From an uncultured Acetatifactor sp. (GTDB lineage Bacteria; Bacillota; Clostridia; Lachnospirales; Lachnospiraceae): a stretch of DNA of 64,000 bases. Below are positions 49,103-57,727 of the stretch, piece after piece. The translations under genes were made by a program, and so were the position numbers. The stretch spans positions 1-64,000 of the forward strand of contig CAJUFI010000009.1 of NCBI GenBank assembly GCA_910585665.1. Direction: 5' to 3'. A model generated the notes under the pieces. The model did not search any database and had not been told where the DNA came from. It saw only the letters and a list, made by a program, of their open reading frames with translations. Within the stretch, counting starts at the first letter, position 1; every line of letters starts with the position of its first letter.

Positions 49103-50490
49103 GGTTGAAGGGGACAATGGTGATAGAGCTTACGGATGCGGAAACGGGGGCGGTGGAGACCATTACCGAGGAAAATATGGTCACCAATGCGGTGAACAAT
49201 ATCCTCGGTAGCAACCCCATGGGGGTGTTCTATTCGGAGGAGGAGCTGGCGGACGTGCTGGCGTGGAATAAGAGCCTGCTCCCAATCTGCCCAAACATGG
49301 TGGGCGGCATTCTTCTCTTTTCCAAAACGCTGGAAGAAGATGCGGATATCATGTATGCCGGTTCGGATAACCTGCCGGTGGCCTATGCCTCCAACAATGT
49401 CAATTCCTCGGCCAATACGGCGCGGGGGAGCATGAACCAGACGGAGAGCAAGGCTTTGGAGAACGGGTACAGATTTGTCTGGGAATTTACGCCGAGCCAG
49501 GGGAACGGGACGATTGCGGCTGTGGCTCTGACCAGTGCCCAAGGCGGGCAGAACGGGTTCGGGAGCCTTGTGGGGGATGCCAGCACATTCCTGCAGATAA
49601 AAAAGCTGGATATCCGCGATCTGTCCACGTCGCAGCAGGCGGTATTGTTTGAGGCGGTGGAGATGGATTTTGAAGGGAACCTTTTGTATTCCATTACATT
49701 TGAGGATTCCAGCGTGCGGATACGGAAGGTGCGCATCCCGGTCTTTTCCATTGGGCTGAATGAGAAGCTGGACGACAGCACCTATACGGTACTGGAAGAC
49801 AATGCGGTTCCTACGGAGACATTTCTGTTCCTTGGAAGCTATACGAAATACGGGGAGTTCATGGACGGGCGGGACGGGTACTGGTACGGGTTTTCCAATG
49901 AGGGAAATTCCTCCGGGAATGCCAGGCTTTTATGGGTGAGGATATCCAAGGCGGATCATTCCATGACCGAGGGGGACTGGACGCTGCCGAACGCGAAGCT
50001 GATGTCGGTGGGCGAGAGGGATATGTCCGGGAGCTATCCGGAGCGGAAATGCCGGTGCTGTATGCGGGGCGGGTATCTGCATGTGCCTGCCTACGATAAG
50101 AAGGGGATTTATAAGATCAATATGGCGAACATGGCGGATGTGACGCTGATCCCGTTTGGGTTTACATCAAAATGGAAGCCCTTATGCGATACGGGAACCT
50201 GCGAGCTGTATCTGACGCTGGTGGGAGACCTGATCGTGGGCGGGGATTTCCAGATCACCGTAAATGATGGGGTGGTGCATACGCAGGGGAGCGCGAGGCT
50301 TACCAGCGCGGCCACGCCGCTGTTCCAGTACGGGCAGTTCCTTGTGGGATGGGGCGGCAGCTATGGGAGCGAGTACCGGAGCATGTACCTGCTCACGCCG
50401 TACCTGGCTTCTGTCAACAATCTTTCGTCAGCGGTGGTAAAGACCGTGGATAAGACCATGAAGATTACCTATACGCTGACGGAAGAATGA
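49099..50490 (+). CDS. Tail fibre/receptor-interacting protein candidate
   Basis: 463 residues, beta-rich and free of coiled coils, with segments MVTNAVNNILGSNPMGVFYS, ENGYRFVWEFTPSQGNGTIA and GSYGSEYRSMYLLTPYLASV. Position after the hub and before lysis genes suggests a baseplate or receptor-binding role; no family motif proves it. Coupled to the hub gene by an ATGA overlap. Confidence 0.6.
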   Translation: MRLKGTMVIELTDAETGAVETITEENMVTNAVNNILGSNPMGVFYSEEELADVLAWNKSLLPICPNMVGGILLFSKTLEEDADIMYAGSDNLPVAYASNNVNSSANTARGSMNQTESKALENGYRFVWEFTPSQGNGTIAAVALTSAQGGQNGFGSLVGDASTFLQIKKLDIRDLSTSQQAVLFEAVEMDFEGNLLYSITFEDSSVRIRKVRIPVFSIGLNEKLDDSTYTVLEDNAVPTETFLFLGSYTKYGEFMDGRDGYWYGFSNEGNSSGNARLLWVRISKADHSMTEGDWTLPNAKLMSVGERDMSGSYPERKCRCCMRGGYLHVPAYDKKGIYKINMANMADVTLIPFGFTSKWKPLCDTGTCELYLTLVGDLIVGGDFQITVNDGVVHTQGSARLTSAATPLFQYGQFLVGWGGSYGSEYRSMYLLTPYLASVNNLSSAVVKTVDKTMKITYTLTEE

Positions 50491-50542
50491 GATATCATTT
50501 GTCGGTGTGGGTTATGCCGGGAAATCCGGCGGTTGCGGTTCC

Positions 50543-50920
50543 TTAGATGCTGGAGGGCTGGATTTCAGAGGTGGCGGGATAGTCGGCTTTCCGTTCGGCT
50601 ACCATGGAGAGGGCGGCGGTTTCGGCCTCTATCATTGTTTTGGCTTTTGTCAGCTCTACGATTTTGTTTTCCAGCTTCTTTGTTGCCTGCGTCTGTTCCA
50701 GAGATTTCTGTTCCATGGCGGTCAGGGGGCGGATATGGATGCCCTGCTCGTCATATTCAACCTTGATATGGTCACCGATGTGGTATCCGAGGGCTTCGAG
50801 CCATTTGCCCTCAATGGATATCTTGGGCGTCCAGATGTAGCGCATGGCCCCGGCATAGATGGAATGGAAGTCCCGGCGGGTGCGGGAGGAATACAGGACT
50901 TTGATTATTTTTGATTTCAT
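50543..50920 (-). CDS. SymE-like AbrB-fold protein
   Basis: 125 residues on the minus strand. TPKISIEGKWLEALGYHIGD and IKVEYDEQGIHIRPL form the swapped-hairpin AbrB-like domain of SymE-type toxins; a coiled coil of about 45 residues follows. SymE is an SOS-linked toxin that compacts the nucleoid, but phage forms may be regulators. AAGGAGG stands 10 bases before the ATG. It is the only late-region gene on this strand, in the tail-to-lysis spacer where phages often keep lysogenic-conversion genes. Confidence 0.65.
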   Translation of the reverse strand: MKSKIIKVLYSSRTRRDFHSIYAGAMRYIWTPKISIEGKWLEALGYHIGDHIKVEYDEQGIHIRPLTAMEQKSLEQTQATKKLENKIVELTKAKTMIEAETAALSMVAERKADYPATSEIQPSSI

Positions 50921-51060
50921 ATGGCGTTTGCCTCCTTCTTTTTTAGTGCTGTCAGCTTAGCGGAGACGGGGCGTTCCATCAAGCCTTTACGCTCTGGAAA
51001 AGCAGACAAAGAAGGGGGCGTTTTGTTGGCAGAAGTAACAAGAAATCAATTTGGGAATTG

Positions 51061-51090
51061 GCGGTTTTCCATAATGGGAGCCGCTTTTTT
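51061..51090 (+). terminator. Hairpin terminator before the holin gene
   Basis: GCGGTTTTC (51061-51069) pairs with GGGAGCCGC (51076-51084) and is followed by six T. The 50921-51060 stretch shows no gene. Confidence 0.6.
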
Positions 51091-51122
51091 CATACAAAAA
51101 AATGAAAGAGAGGTACTTAGGT

Positions 51123-51536
51123 ATGAAGGATGTATGGAATGTGGTTCAGGTGGTGTTTGCGGCCGTGGGCGGCGGGATCGGCTGGTTCTTCGGGGAGCTG
51201 GACGGCTTTTTCTATGCCCTGCTGGCTTTTGTGGTGATCGACTACCTGACGGGGGTGATGTGCGCCATTGCGGATAGGAGCTTATCCAGCGAGGTGGGGT
51301 TTCGGGGGATCTTCCGCAAGGTGCTGATCTTCGTCATGGTGGGCGCGGGGCATATCCTGGATGCGCAGGTGATCGGTTCGGGGGATGCGCTGCGGACGGC
51401 GGTGATTTTCTTTTACATTTCTAATGAGGGCGTGAGCCTGCTGGAAAATGCCGCCCATATCGGTCTGCCGGTTCCGGAGAAGCTGAAAGAGGTTTTGGCG
51501 CAGCTTCATGACCGGGAAAAGGGGGACGGTGAATGA
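51123..51536 (+). CDS. Phage holin (toxin-secretion/lysis family)
   Basis: 137 residues with three to four membrane segments. GGGIGWFFGELDGFFYALLA, VVIDYLTGVMCAIADRSLSS and GFRGIFRKVLIFVMVGAGHI are the family hallmarks of phi-type holins (also seen in toxin-secretion proteins). It makes the membrane hole that releases or activates the endolysin. ATG 51123 is nine bases after GAGAGG. Overlaps the endolysin at ATGA. Confidence 0.9.
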   Translation: MKDVWNVVQVVFAAVGGGIGWFFGELDGFFYALLAFVVIDYLTGVMCAIADRSLSSEVGFRGIFRKVLIFVMVGAGHILDAQVIGSGDALRTAVIFFYISNEGVSLLENAAHIGLPVPEKLKEVLAQLHDREKGDGE

Positions 51537-53113
51537 GAATCAAGGTAAGAATGACCCGTGCCGGGAATATTGCCCGGCACGGCGCGGGAATTGCGGAACT
51601 GGATCTGGAGGAATACCTCTGCGGCGTGGTGCCTGCGGAGATTGGAGAGGGTTCCCATGGGGAGGCGCTCCGTGCGCAGGCAGTGGCTGCCCGTACCTTT
51701 GCGGTGCGGCGGGTACTGGCTGGGATTGCGGTGGATGATACCACCCGCTTCCAGGCATACCGGGCGGAGCTTCTGGATTGCAGCCCAAGGAGCCGGGAGG
51801 CGGTGGCGGATACTGCTGGTATGGTGCTTGTGTATGGCGGGGAGGTCATTGACTGCTATTATTCTGCCTCCAACGGCGGCACCTGCAGACAGAGCGGCGA
51901 GGTTTGGAGCCGGGACTATCCCTATTATGTGCATAAGGCCGATCCGTGGGACGTGGCTGCCCGCATGGAAAGGCCGAAGGCGGCCAGCCATGGTGTGGGA
52001 ATGTCGCAGGTGGGCTGTCTGTGGGCGGCGGAGCAAGGGGTTCCTTATCATGAGATACTGGCGTTTTATTATGGCGGCGCAGTCCTTGTACGGGAGTACG
52101 GCAGGGGCGGCGTTGTTTCTTTTGGAGAAAATATGGAAGGAGTGGGCGGCTTGCATTTACATGAGCTGATTTTTACGGAGAATGCCTGCTATCAGGCCGG
52201 GCGGCGGATTGTGCCGGAGGGAATCATGGTGCATTCCACCGGGGCGGATAACCCGTGGCTGAAACGGTACGTCGGCCCGGATGATGGGCTTCTGGGTGAG
52301 AATAGGTACAATAACCACTGGAACCAGAAAATGCCGGATGGGCGGCAGGTATGCGTCCATGGGTTTATCGGGAAGCTGGCGGATGGGACGGTCGCTACCT
52401 ATCAGACGCTGCCCTGGGACTGGCGGGGCTGGCACTGTGGTTCCGGGCCAAAGGGCAGCGGGAATGACCGCTATATCTCGTTTGAAATCTGCGAGGATGG
52501 CCTGACGGATTCTTCTTATTTTAATGAGGTGTACCGGGCGGCGGTGGAGCTGTGTGTTTATCTCTGCGGGCTGTATGGGTTTACCGAGAAGGATATCCTC
52601 TGCCACAGTGAAGGCCATGAGCGGGGGATCGCCTCCAACCATGGGGACGTGATGCACTGGTTCCCAAGGCATGGGAAAAGCATGGACAGCTTCCGGGCGG
52701 CGGTGCGGGAGCGGCTGGCTGACGGTTCCGGCATATCTGGTGGAAATGGCGGCGGTTCTGATCTGCCTGGCGGAAATGGAGGCGGCTCTGCCGGTGCTTC
52801 CGGTTCAGGTGTGATGTACCGGGTACGGAAATGCTGGGCGGATGCGGCCACCCAGAAAGGGGCTTTCCGGGTGCTAGATTATGCGAAGCGGTGCGCAGAT
52901 GAAAATGCGGGGTATTCAGTTTTTGACGATGATGGAAAGGTGGTCTATGCCGGGAAGGCTCTGGCAGTGTACACGGTGGGGGAGCATGATACGTTGTGGG
53001 GGATTGCCGCGAGGCTGCTTGGCAGCGGGAAGCGATACGCGGAGATCATGGAGGCAAATGGGCTGCGCTCGGACGTGATCCGGGCGGGGATGGTGCTCAG
53101 GATACCGGATTGA
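51533..53113 (+). CDS. Endolysin: SpoIID-like domain, amidase_2 and LysM
   Basis: 526 residues. Residues 1-180: SpoIID/LytB-like lytic transglycosylase region (LDLEEYLCGVVPAEIGEGS, ALRAQAVAARTFAVRR, YYSASNGGTCRQSGEVW, SHGVGMSQVG). Residues about 200-405: amidase_2 with zinc ligands in IMVHSTGAD, WHCG and ILCHSEGHERG, which cuts N-acetylmuramoyl-L-alanine bonds. A Gly/Ser-rich linker follows, then a repeat-like segment and a C-terminal LysM (YTVGEHDTLWGIAARLLGSG) that anchors to glycan. No signal peptide, so holin-dependent. Joining two catalytic activities in one enzyme is unusual. Confidence 0.88.
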   Translation: MRIKVRMTRAGNIARHGAGIAELDLEEYLCGVVPAEIGEGSHGEALRAQAVAARTFAVRRVLAGIAVDDTTRFQAYRAELLDCSPRSREAVADTAGMVLVYGGEVIDCYYSASNGGTCRQSGEVWSRDYPYYVHKADPWDVAARMERPKAASHGVGMSQVGCLWAAEQGVPYHEILAFYYGGAVLVREYGRGGVVSFGENMEGVGGLHLHELIFTENACYQAGRRIVPEGIMVHSTGADNPWLKRYVGPDDGLLGENRYNNHWNQKMPDGRQVCVHGFIGKLADGTVATYQTLPWDWRGWHCGSGPKGSGNDRYISFEICEDGLTDSSYFNEVYRAAVELCVYLCGLYGFTEKDILCHSEGHERGIASNHGDVMHWFPRHGKSMDSFRAAVRERLADGSGISGGNGGGSDLPGGNGGGSAGASGSGVMYRVRKCWADAATQKGAFRVLDYAKRCADENAGYSVFDDDGKVVYAGKALAVYTVGEHDTLWGIAARLLGSGKRYAEIMEANGLRSDVIRAGMVLRIPD

Positions 53114-53119
53114 CGGCGG

Positions 53120-53143
53120 GCGGCTCCTTCGGGGGTCGCTTTT
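53120..53143 (+). terminator. UUCG-tetraloop terminator after the endolysin
   Basis: GCGGCTCC-TTCG-GGGGTCGC (8-bp stem, two wobble pairs) then TTTT. It ends the late operon seven bases after the endolysin stop. Confidence 0.75.
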
Positions 53144-53206
53144 GCCATATCATGGGAGAAGGAACCCTATGGGTGGGATTTTTGATGGAAATGGGGGTGG
53201 CCTTAG

Positions 53207-53626
53207 GTGACGGATGCGGAAAAGGAAAAGATACGGTTCCTGCGCATGGAGGGGCTTGGCTATGGCGCGGTGGCGGAGCGGCTGGGGCTTTCGGAGAATA
53301 CGGTGAAGAGCTACTGCAGGCGGAACCATCTGACGGGGGTGGCGGCAAAGGAGCGGGCAAAAGTCTGCCGGGAATGCGGGGTGCCGCTGGCTTCGGTTCC
53401 GGGGCGGAAGGGGCGGAAATTCTGCTGCGAGGGCTGTCGGAGGGCATGGTGGCGGTCGCATCCGGAGCTGGTACACCGGGAGGCGTATTATGTGCTGGCC
53501 TGCAGGTATTGCGGACGGGAGTTTCGGAGCTATGGAAATAGGGGGAGGAAATATTGTTCCCATGAATGCTATATCAGGGCGCGGTTCGGGAAAGGGGGCG
53601 GTTTGGATGACGGCGGAGCAGTTTGA
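53207..53626 (+). CDS. HTH plus zinc-ribbon protein of the recombinase region
   Basis: 139 residues, GTG start with GGGGGTGG six bases upstream. LRMEGLGYGAVAERLGLSEN and TVKSYCRRNHL form an HTH of sigma-region-4/resolvase type. Cys pairs follow (CRECG, CCEGCRRAWW, CRYCGREF, CSHECY), suggesting two zinc knuckles. Such genes commonly precede serine recombinases in Clostridia prophages and may regulate excision; function inferred from position. Confidence 0.65.
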   Translation: MTDAEKEKIRFLRMEGLGYGAVAERLGLSENTVKSYCRRNHLTGVAAKERAKVCRECGVPLASVPGRKGRKFCCEGCRRAWWRSHPELVHREAYYVLACRYCGREFRSYGNRGRKYCSHECYIRARFGKGGGLDDGGAV

Positions 53627-53768
53627 AAGGGAGAAGAAATACCAGGCGGCGGTGGCGGTCGCCCGCTCCATGCTGAAAAAGGGCGTGATAGACGAGCAGG
53701 ATTTTCTGCGGGTAGAGGAAAAAATGCGGGAAAAATTCCGTCCGGTTTTGGGTGGATTTTTATTGTGA
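53607..53768 (+). CDS. Small SHOCT-like protein before the recombinases
   Basis: 53 residues. KKGVIDEQDFLRVEEKMREK is the SHOCT-type short helical module (a K-x-G-x-I-x-x-x-E/D pattern). ATG 53607 overlaps the preceding stop. It is a frequent companion of large serine recombinases in Lachnospiraceae prophages; role unknown. Confidence 0.6.
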   Translation: MTAEQFEREKKYQAAVAVARSMLKKGVIDEQDFLRVEEKMREKFRPVLGGFLL

Positions 53769-53840
53769 AAATGGGTGAAAAGGCTTCCTTTTTGGGGTAG
53801 CTTCCTATAACATCAGTGTCCAGGAAAGGAGGGCGTATTT

Positions 53841-55124
53841 ATGGGACGCACAATAAAACGGGTAAATATGGCGGCTATCCGGCCAGCGGAAAAATTGAAG
53901 CGCGTGGCGGCTTATGCACGGGTTTCCTGCGGGAAGGATGCCATGCTCCACTCCCTTTCGGCGCAGGTGAGCTATTATAGCGGGCTGATCCAGAAGACGC
54001 CGGGCTGGGAATATGCCGGGGTATATGCGGACGAGGCGGTGTCCGGGACGAAGAACAGCCGGGGCGAGTTCCAGAAGATGCTGGCGGAATGCCGGGCGGG
54101 GAATATCGACCTTATCATTACGAAGTCTATCTCAAGGTTTGCCCGGAATACGGTCACAACATTGAAGACAATCCGGGAGCTCCGGCTGATCGGGGTGGAT
54201 GTGTATTTTGAGGAGCAGAATATCCATACGCTGGGGGAGGATGGGGAATTTGTGCTTACCCTGCTGGCGGCGTATGCGGAGGAGGAAGCCCGGTCGGCTT
54301 CGGAAAACCAGCGGTGGCGGGTTCGCCGTAATTTCGAGCAGGGGCTTCCATGGCGGGTGGATATGTTCGGATATCGGCTTGTGGATAACCGGCTGGAAAT
54401 CGTGCCAGAGGAAGCGGCTCTTTTGCGGAGGGCGGCGGAGCTTTATCTGGAAGGGCATACGCAGGAAATGCTGGCGGACTATTTTGATAAGGCGGGGGCG
54501 GTCGGCAGGCATGGGGCGAAGATTTCCGGCACAGGTATCATACAGCTTCTCTGCAATGAGAAGATTGCCGGGGATATGCTGCTGCAGAAGACCCACTGCA
54601 TAGACCCGATCAGCAAGATCCATAAGGTGAACCATGGGGAATGGATGCAGTATTTTGTGGAAGGGAGCCATGAGGGGATTCTTGACCGGGAAACCTATAA
54701 AAAGGTTCTGGCGGAGCGGGCGCGGCGGGTAGAGGCGCTTGGCATGGATGGCCGGGACTGTACGAGGAAGCACCGCCCGTTTTCCAGCCGGATCACCTGC
54801 GGGGAATGCGGGAAGCATTTCATGCAGCGGGTTTGGGATACGAAAAAGCGGGGCAGGCGGGTGGTATGGGTATGCAAGACGCATATCAGGAGTGCGGCTC
54901 GCTGCAGTATCGGGCAGATTCCGGAGCCGCTGCTGGAAAAGCTGGCGGCAGAGGCCATGGGGAGGCGTAAATATGATCCGGCGGAATTTCGGGAGAAGGT
55001 TATGGAAATCCAGGTGCCGGAAAACGGGCGGCTTATTTTTGTATTCAAAGACGGCCATACGGTGGAAAAGCAGCATGGTTTTGAATGGCCGGACGGGAGG
55101 AGGTGTCATATATGCCAGCGGTAG
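53841..55124 (+). CDS. Large serine recombinase (integrase), first of tandem pair
   Basis: 427 residues. The resolvase domain shows catalytic Ser in VAAYARVSCGKD (about residue 29) and the E-helix ITKSISRFARNTVTTLKTIR. A recombinase domain (PWRVDMFGYRLVDNRLEIVP) and a zinc ribbon (CGECGKHFMQRVWDTKKRGR) follow. The coiled-coil tail is short, so it is a small member of the class. AAAGGAGGG lies about 10 bases upstream. It overlaps the second recombinase by 13 bases; the two may work together as a heteromer. Confidence 0.93.
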   Translation: MGRTIKRVNMAAIRPAEKLKRVAAYARVSCGKDAMLHSLSAQVSYYSGLIQKTPGWEYAGVYADEAVSGTKNSRGEFQKMLAECRAGNIDLIITKSISRFARNTVTTLKTIRELRLIGVDVYFEEQNIHTLGEDGEFVLTLLAAYAEEEARSASENQRWRVRRNFEQGLPWRVDMFGYRLVDNRLEIVPEEAALLRRAAELYLEGHTQEMLADYFDKAGAVGRHGAKISGTGIIQLLCNEKIAGDMLLQKTHCIDPISKIHKVNHGEWMQYFVEGSHEGILDRETYKKVLAERARRVEALGMDGRDCTRKHRPFSSRITCGECGKHFMQRVWDTKKRGRRVVWVCKTHIRSAARCSIGQIPEPLLEKLAAEAMGRRKYDPAEFREKVMEIQVPENGRLIFVFKDGHTVEKQHGFEWPDGRRCHICQR

Positions 55125-56725
55125 CGAATGCAAGGGTCACGGTCATACCGGCGAAGAAGGATATCCCGGTGAATGTGCTTTCCGGGGAGGAACGGAAGCG
55201 GCTGCGGGTGGCGGCCTATGCCCGTGTATCGACCAACAATGAGGAACAGCTTACCAGCTATGAGGCGCAGGTGGATTATTATACCCGGTATATCCAGTCA
55301 AAAGAGGAATGGGAGTTTGTAAAAGTTTTTACGGACGAAGGTATTTCTGCAACGAATACGAAAAAACGCGAGGGCTTTAACCAGATGGTGGCGGAGGCCA
55401 TGGCGGGGAAGATTGACCTGATTATTACGAAATCCATTTCCCGGTTTGCCCGGAATACGGTGGATACGCTGACTACGGTTCGGAAGCTGAAAGAGAAAGG
55501 GATCGAGGTATATTTTGAAAAGGAGAATATCCGGACGCTTGACGGGAAGGGGGAGCTGCTGATCACCATCATGTCCTCGCTGGCGCAGGAGGAGAGCCGC
55601 TCCATTTCCGAGAATGTGACCTGGGGGCAGCGGAAGCGGTTTGCGGACGGAAAGGTGAGCCTGCCCTATGGGCGGTTCCTTGGGTATAAGAAGGGCAAGG
55701 ATGAGCTGCCGGAGATCGTTGAGGAAGAAGCGGTGACGGTGCGGCTTATCTACCGGCTTTTCCTTTATGGGAAGTCGCCCTCCGCCATCGCCAGCTACCT
55801 GACGGGAGAGGGGATTCCTACCCCGGCGGGGAAAAGGAACTGGCGGCCTAATACGGTGGAAAGTATCCTTACCAATGAAAAATACAAAGGGGATGCGCTG
55901 CTGCAGAAAAGTTTCACGGTGGATTTCCTCACGAAAAAGAGCAAGCTGAACGAGGGGGAGGTGCCGCAGTACTATGTGGCAAACAGCCACCCGGCGATCA
56001 TCGAGCCGGAGATATTCGACCTGGTTCAGTATGAGATGAAGCAGCGCAAGGCGGAGGGGCGGTTTACCAGCAGCACCCATCCTTTTTCCGGGAAGATTGT
56101 ATGCGGGCATTGCGGCGGTTTCTATGGGAGCAAGGTCTGGCATTCCAATACGCCGAACCGGGTGCTGGTCTGGCAGTGCAACGAGAAGCACAGGGGGAAG
56201 AGCTGCCGGACGCCGCACCTTACCGAGCGGGATATCCGGCGGGCTTTCCTTGCGGCTTTCAATGAGGTGCTGGGGAACCGGGCGGAGATCATGGAGGCAT
56301 ACCGGGAGGTCATGGAGGAGCTTACGGATACGGCGGATCTGGATTCCGAGCAGGAGAGGCTCCAAAACGAGGGCGAGGTGGTCATGGGGCTGATACGGAA
56401 GGTCATTTCGGATAATGCCCAAAAGGCCATGGATCAGGCGGAATACGAGCGGAAGTATAATGGGTACTGCGAAAGGTACGAAGCCGCAAGGGTGCGGCTG
56501 GCGGAGATTGGGGAGCTGCGGCTGGGGCGCATTGCCAAGAGGACGAAGATATCTTTACTTTTGAAAGAGCTGGCCAGCTGGGAGGGGCTGGTGGCGGAAT
56601 TTGACGAGGAGCTCTGGTATGCCACGGTGGATCATGTGGCGGTATATGAGGATAAGCGCATGGTATTTACTTTCCGGGATCATACGCAGGTGGAGGTTCC
56701 GGCGGATAGGTGGAAGGCGGCATAG
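55112..56725 (+). CDS. Large serine recombinase (integrase), second of tandem pair
   Basis: 537 residues. VAAYARVSTNNEEQLTSYEA contains the catalytic Ser; ITKSISRFARNTVDTLTTVR the E-helix. The recombinase domain (SLPYGRFLGYKKGKDELPEI) and zinc ribbon (CGHCGGFYGSKVWHSNTPNR and CNEKHRGKSC) are complete, with a coiled coil near residues 430-470. AGGAGGTG lies 7-12 bases upstream. It ends at the terminator facing the Xre gene. This enzyme, with its partner, most likely integrates the prophage; attachment sites could not be identified. Confidence 0.94.
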   Translation: MPAVANARVTVIPAKKDIPVNVLSGEERKRLRVAAYARVSTNNEEQLTSYEAQVDYYTRYIQSKEEWEFVKVFTDEGISATNTKKREGFNQMVAEAMAGKIDLIITKSISRFARNTVDTLTTVRKLKEKGIEVYFEKENIRTLDGKGELLITIMSSLAQEESRSISENVTWGQRKRFADGKVSLPYGRFLGYKKGKDELPEIVEEEAVTVRLIYRLFLYGKSPSAIASYLTGEGIPTPAGKRNWRPNTVESILTNEKYKGDALLQKSFTVDFLTKKSKLNEGEVPQYYVANSHPAIIEPEIFDLVQYEMKQRKAEGRFTSSTHPFSGKIVCGHCGGFYGSKVWHSNTPNRVLVWQCNEKHRGKSCRTPHLTERDIRRAFLAAFNEVLGNRAEIMEAYREVMEELTDTADLDSEQERLQNEGEVVMGLIRKVISDNAQKAMDQAEYERKYNGYCERYEAARVRLAEIGELRLGRIAKRTKISLLLKELASWEGLVAEFDEELWYATVDHVAVYEDKRMVFTFRDHTQVEVPADRWKAA

Positions 56726-56738
56726 CGGCAAAAAAACG

Positions 56739-56784
56739 AAGCCCGCAGGTTCTTGGGAGATAGCAGAGCCTGCGGGCTTTTTCT
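56739..56784. terminator. Bidirectional terminator between recombinase and Xre gene
   Basis: AAGCCCGCAGG (56739-56749) pairs perfectly with CCTGCGGGCTT (56769-56779), followed by TTTC; on the opposite strand an A/T run follows. Shared by the convergent recombinase and Xre genes. Confidence 0.85.
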
Positions 56785-56787
56785 GAT

Positions 56788-57096
56788 CTATATGCGTTTC
56801 ATGAGAAGGAGCAGGGCTTCTTTCTGGCCGTCATTCAGGGTACTCCATGCGGCGAATAAGGTGCGCTGTTCCTCGGTCAGTTCGGCGGGGGTATTTCCCT
56901 CGGAGAAAAATTGCGATAAAGTAATACCGAATGCCCGGCATACGGCCTCCAGGGTCGGTATGGTCGGGGCATTGTTGCGGTTGAAAAGGTTTGTGATGGT
57001 GGACTGGGAAAGGCCGGCTTCCTTTCCGAGCCGGTAGTTTGTCCAGCCGCGTTCATCCATAAGGTCTTTTATATGTTTTATGATATCCATTTCCAT
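56788..57096 (-). CDS. Xre-family repressor-like HTH protein
   Basis: 102 residues from Met 57096 (Met 57108 and 57090 are also possible). MDERGWTNYRLGKEAGLSQS then TITNLFNRNNAPTIPTLEAV is a clear Xre HTH. The C-terminal 40 residues, ending ALLLLMKRI, are probably for dimerisation. Convergent with the recombinases and with an inverted repeat just upstream, it is a good candidate for the lysogeny repressor, though a host regulator cannot be excluded. Confidence 0.75.
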   Translation of the reverse strand: MEMDIIKHIKDLMDERGWTNYRLGKEAGLSQSTITNLFNRNNAPTIPTLEAVCRAFGITLSQFFSEGNTPAELTEEQRTLFAAWSTLNDGQKEALLLLMKRI

Positions 57097-57105
57097 CACC
57101 GTCAC

Positions 57106-57154
57106 CACCCATTTCCATTTGTATCTATTTTAGTTTCCAAATGGGTGATATAAT
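57106..57154. promoter_or_regulatory. Operator-like inverted repeat upstream of the Xre gene
   Basis: CACCCATTT (57106-57114) is perfectly inverted at 57139-57147, and TATAAT lies at 57149-57154 on the plus strand. The spacing of 24 bases suits a two-dimer repressor site. Confidence 0.5.
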
Positions 57155-57254
57155 AGTCATAATCAGTAAAGCACATACAACCCAGAAGGAACATAATCAT
57201 AGTATGGTGGATAAATGGATATGCTATCATAGGAAGTTAGGAGGCGTTTTTTGC

Positions 57255-57500
57255 ATGGGAGAACATTTATTTGAGAGGCTTGCCCGTGAGCGGGGTATCA
57301 CGGTGGAGGAGATGCGGGAGATTATCTCGGCACGGATCAGGCGGGGGATGAATGACCCCGACCCCAAGAAGCGGGCGCAGTGGGAGGCGATACCCCATGA
57401 GGGCGAGGCTCCCACGCCGGAGGAATGGCTGTATTATGCGGTGAATTATCTGATTGAGCATGGGGACGGGGATCTGCTGCGGTGGTATCCAAATCTGTGA
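57255..57500 (+). CDS. Spo0A C-terminal-like small protein
   Basis: 81 residues. ITVEEMREIISARIRRGMND, PDPKKRAQWEAIPHEGEAPT and PEEWLYYAVNYLIEH match short Firmicutes proteins annotated after the Spo0A C-terminal domain, although the DNA-contact helix is not evident. AGGAGG lies 11 bases before ATG 57255. Function unknown. It probably belongs to the host or the end of the prophage. Confidence 0.65.
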   Translation: MGEHLFERLARERGITVEEMREIISARIRRGMNDPDPKKRAQWEAIPHEGEAPTPEEWLYYAVNYLIEHGDGDLLRWYPNL

Positions 57501-57562
57501 ATGGGCGGCCTTGGATGGGTGTTCATTTTGGGTGATATGTACTGAGAATATGGGAATGAGAA

Positions 57563-57602
57563 GCGGGTATGCACACCTTTTGATGTGGTACTCGCTTTTT
57601 TT
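57563..57602 (+). terminator. Terminator after the Spo0A-C-like gene
   Basis: GCGGGTA (57563-57569) pairs with TACTCGC (57589-57595) and CACA pairs with TGTG inside, followed by seven T. The gap 57501-57727 holds no gene. Confidence 0.75.
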
Positions 57603-57727
57603 GTATCCGTTTTGATTGTATTAAAGTTTGTCGGGGAATATGGGAAGAATAGGGTGGGAATATTTTTCTGAAAAATATGTATTACGGACATCAGAAAACC
57701 GCAATTTTAAGCAGGAGGATTCATAAG

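Noticed and set aside
200..57600. ATGCACACC shared by both ends (near 271 and 57569) as an attachment core
   Set aside because: Only about 9 bases match, with different flanks; too short to support an att site.
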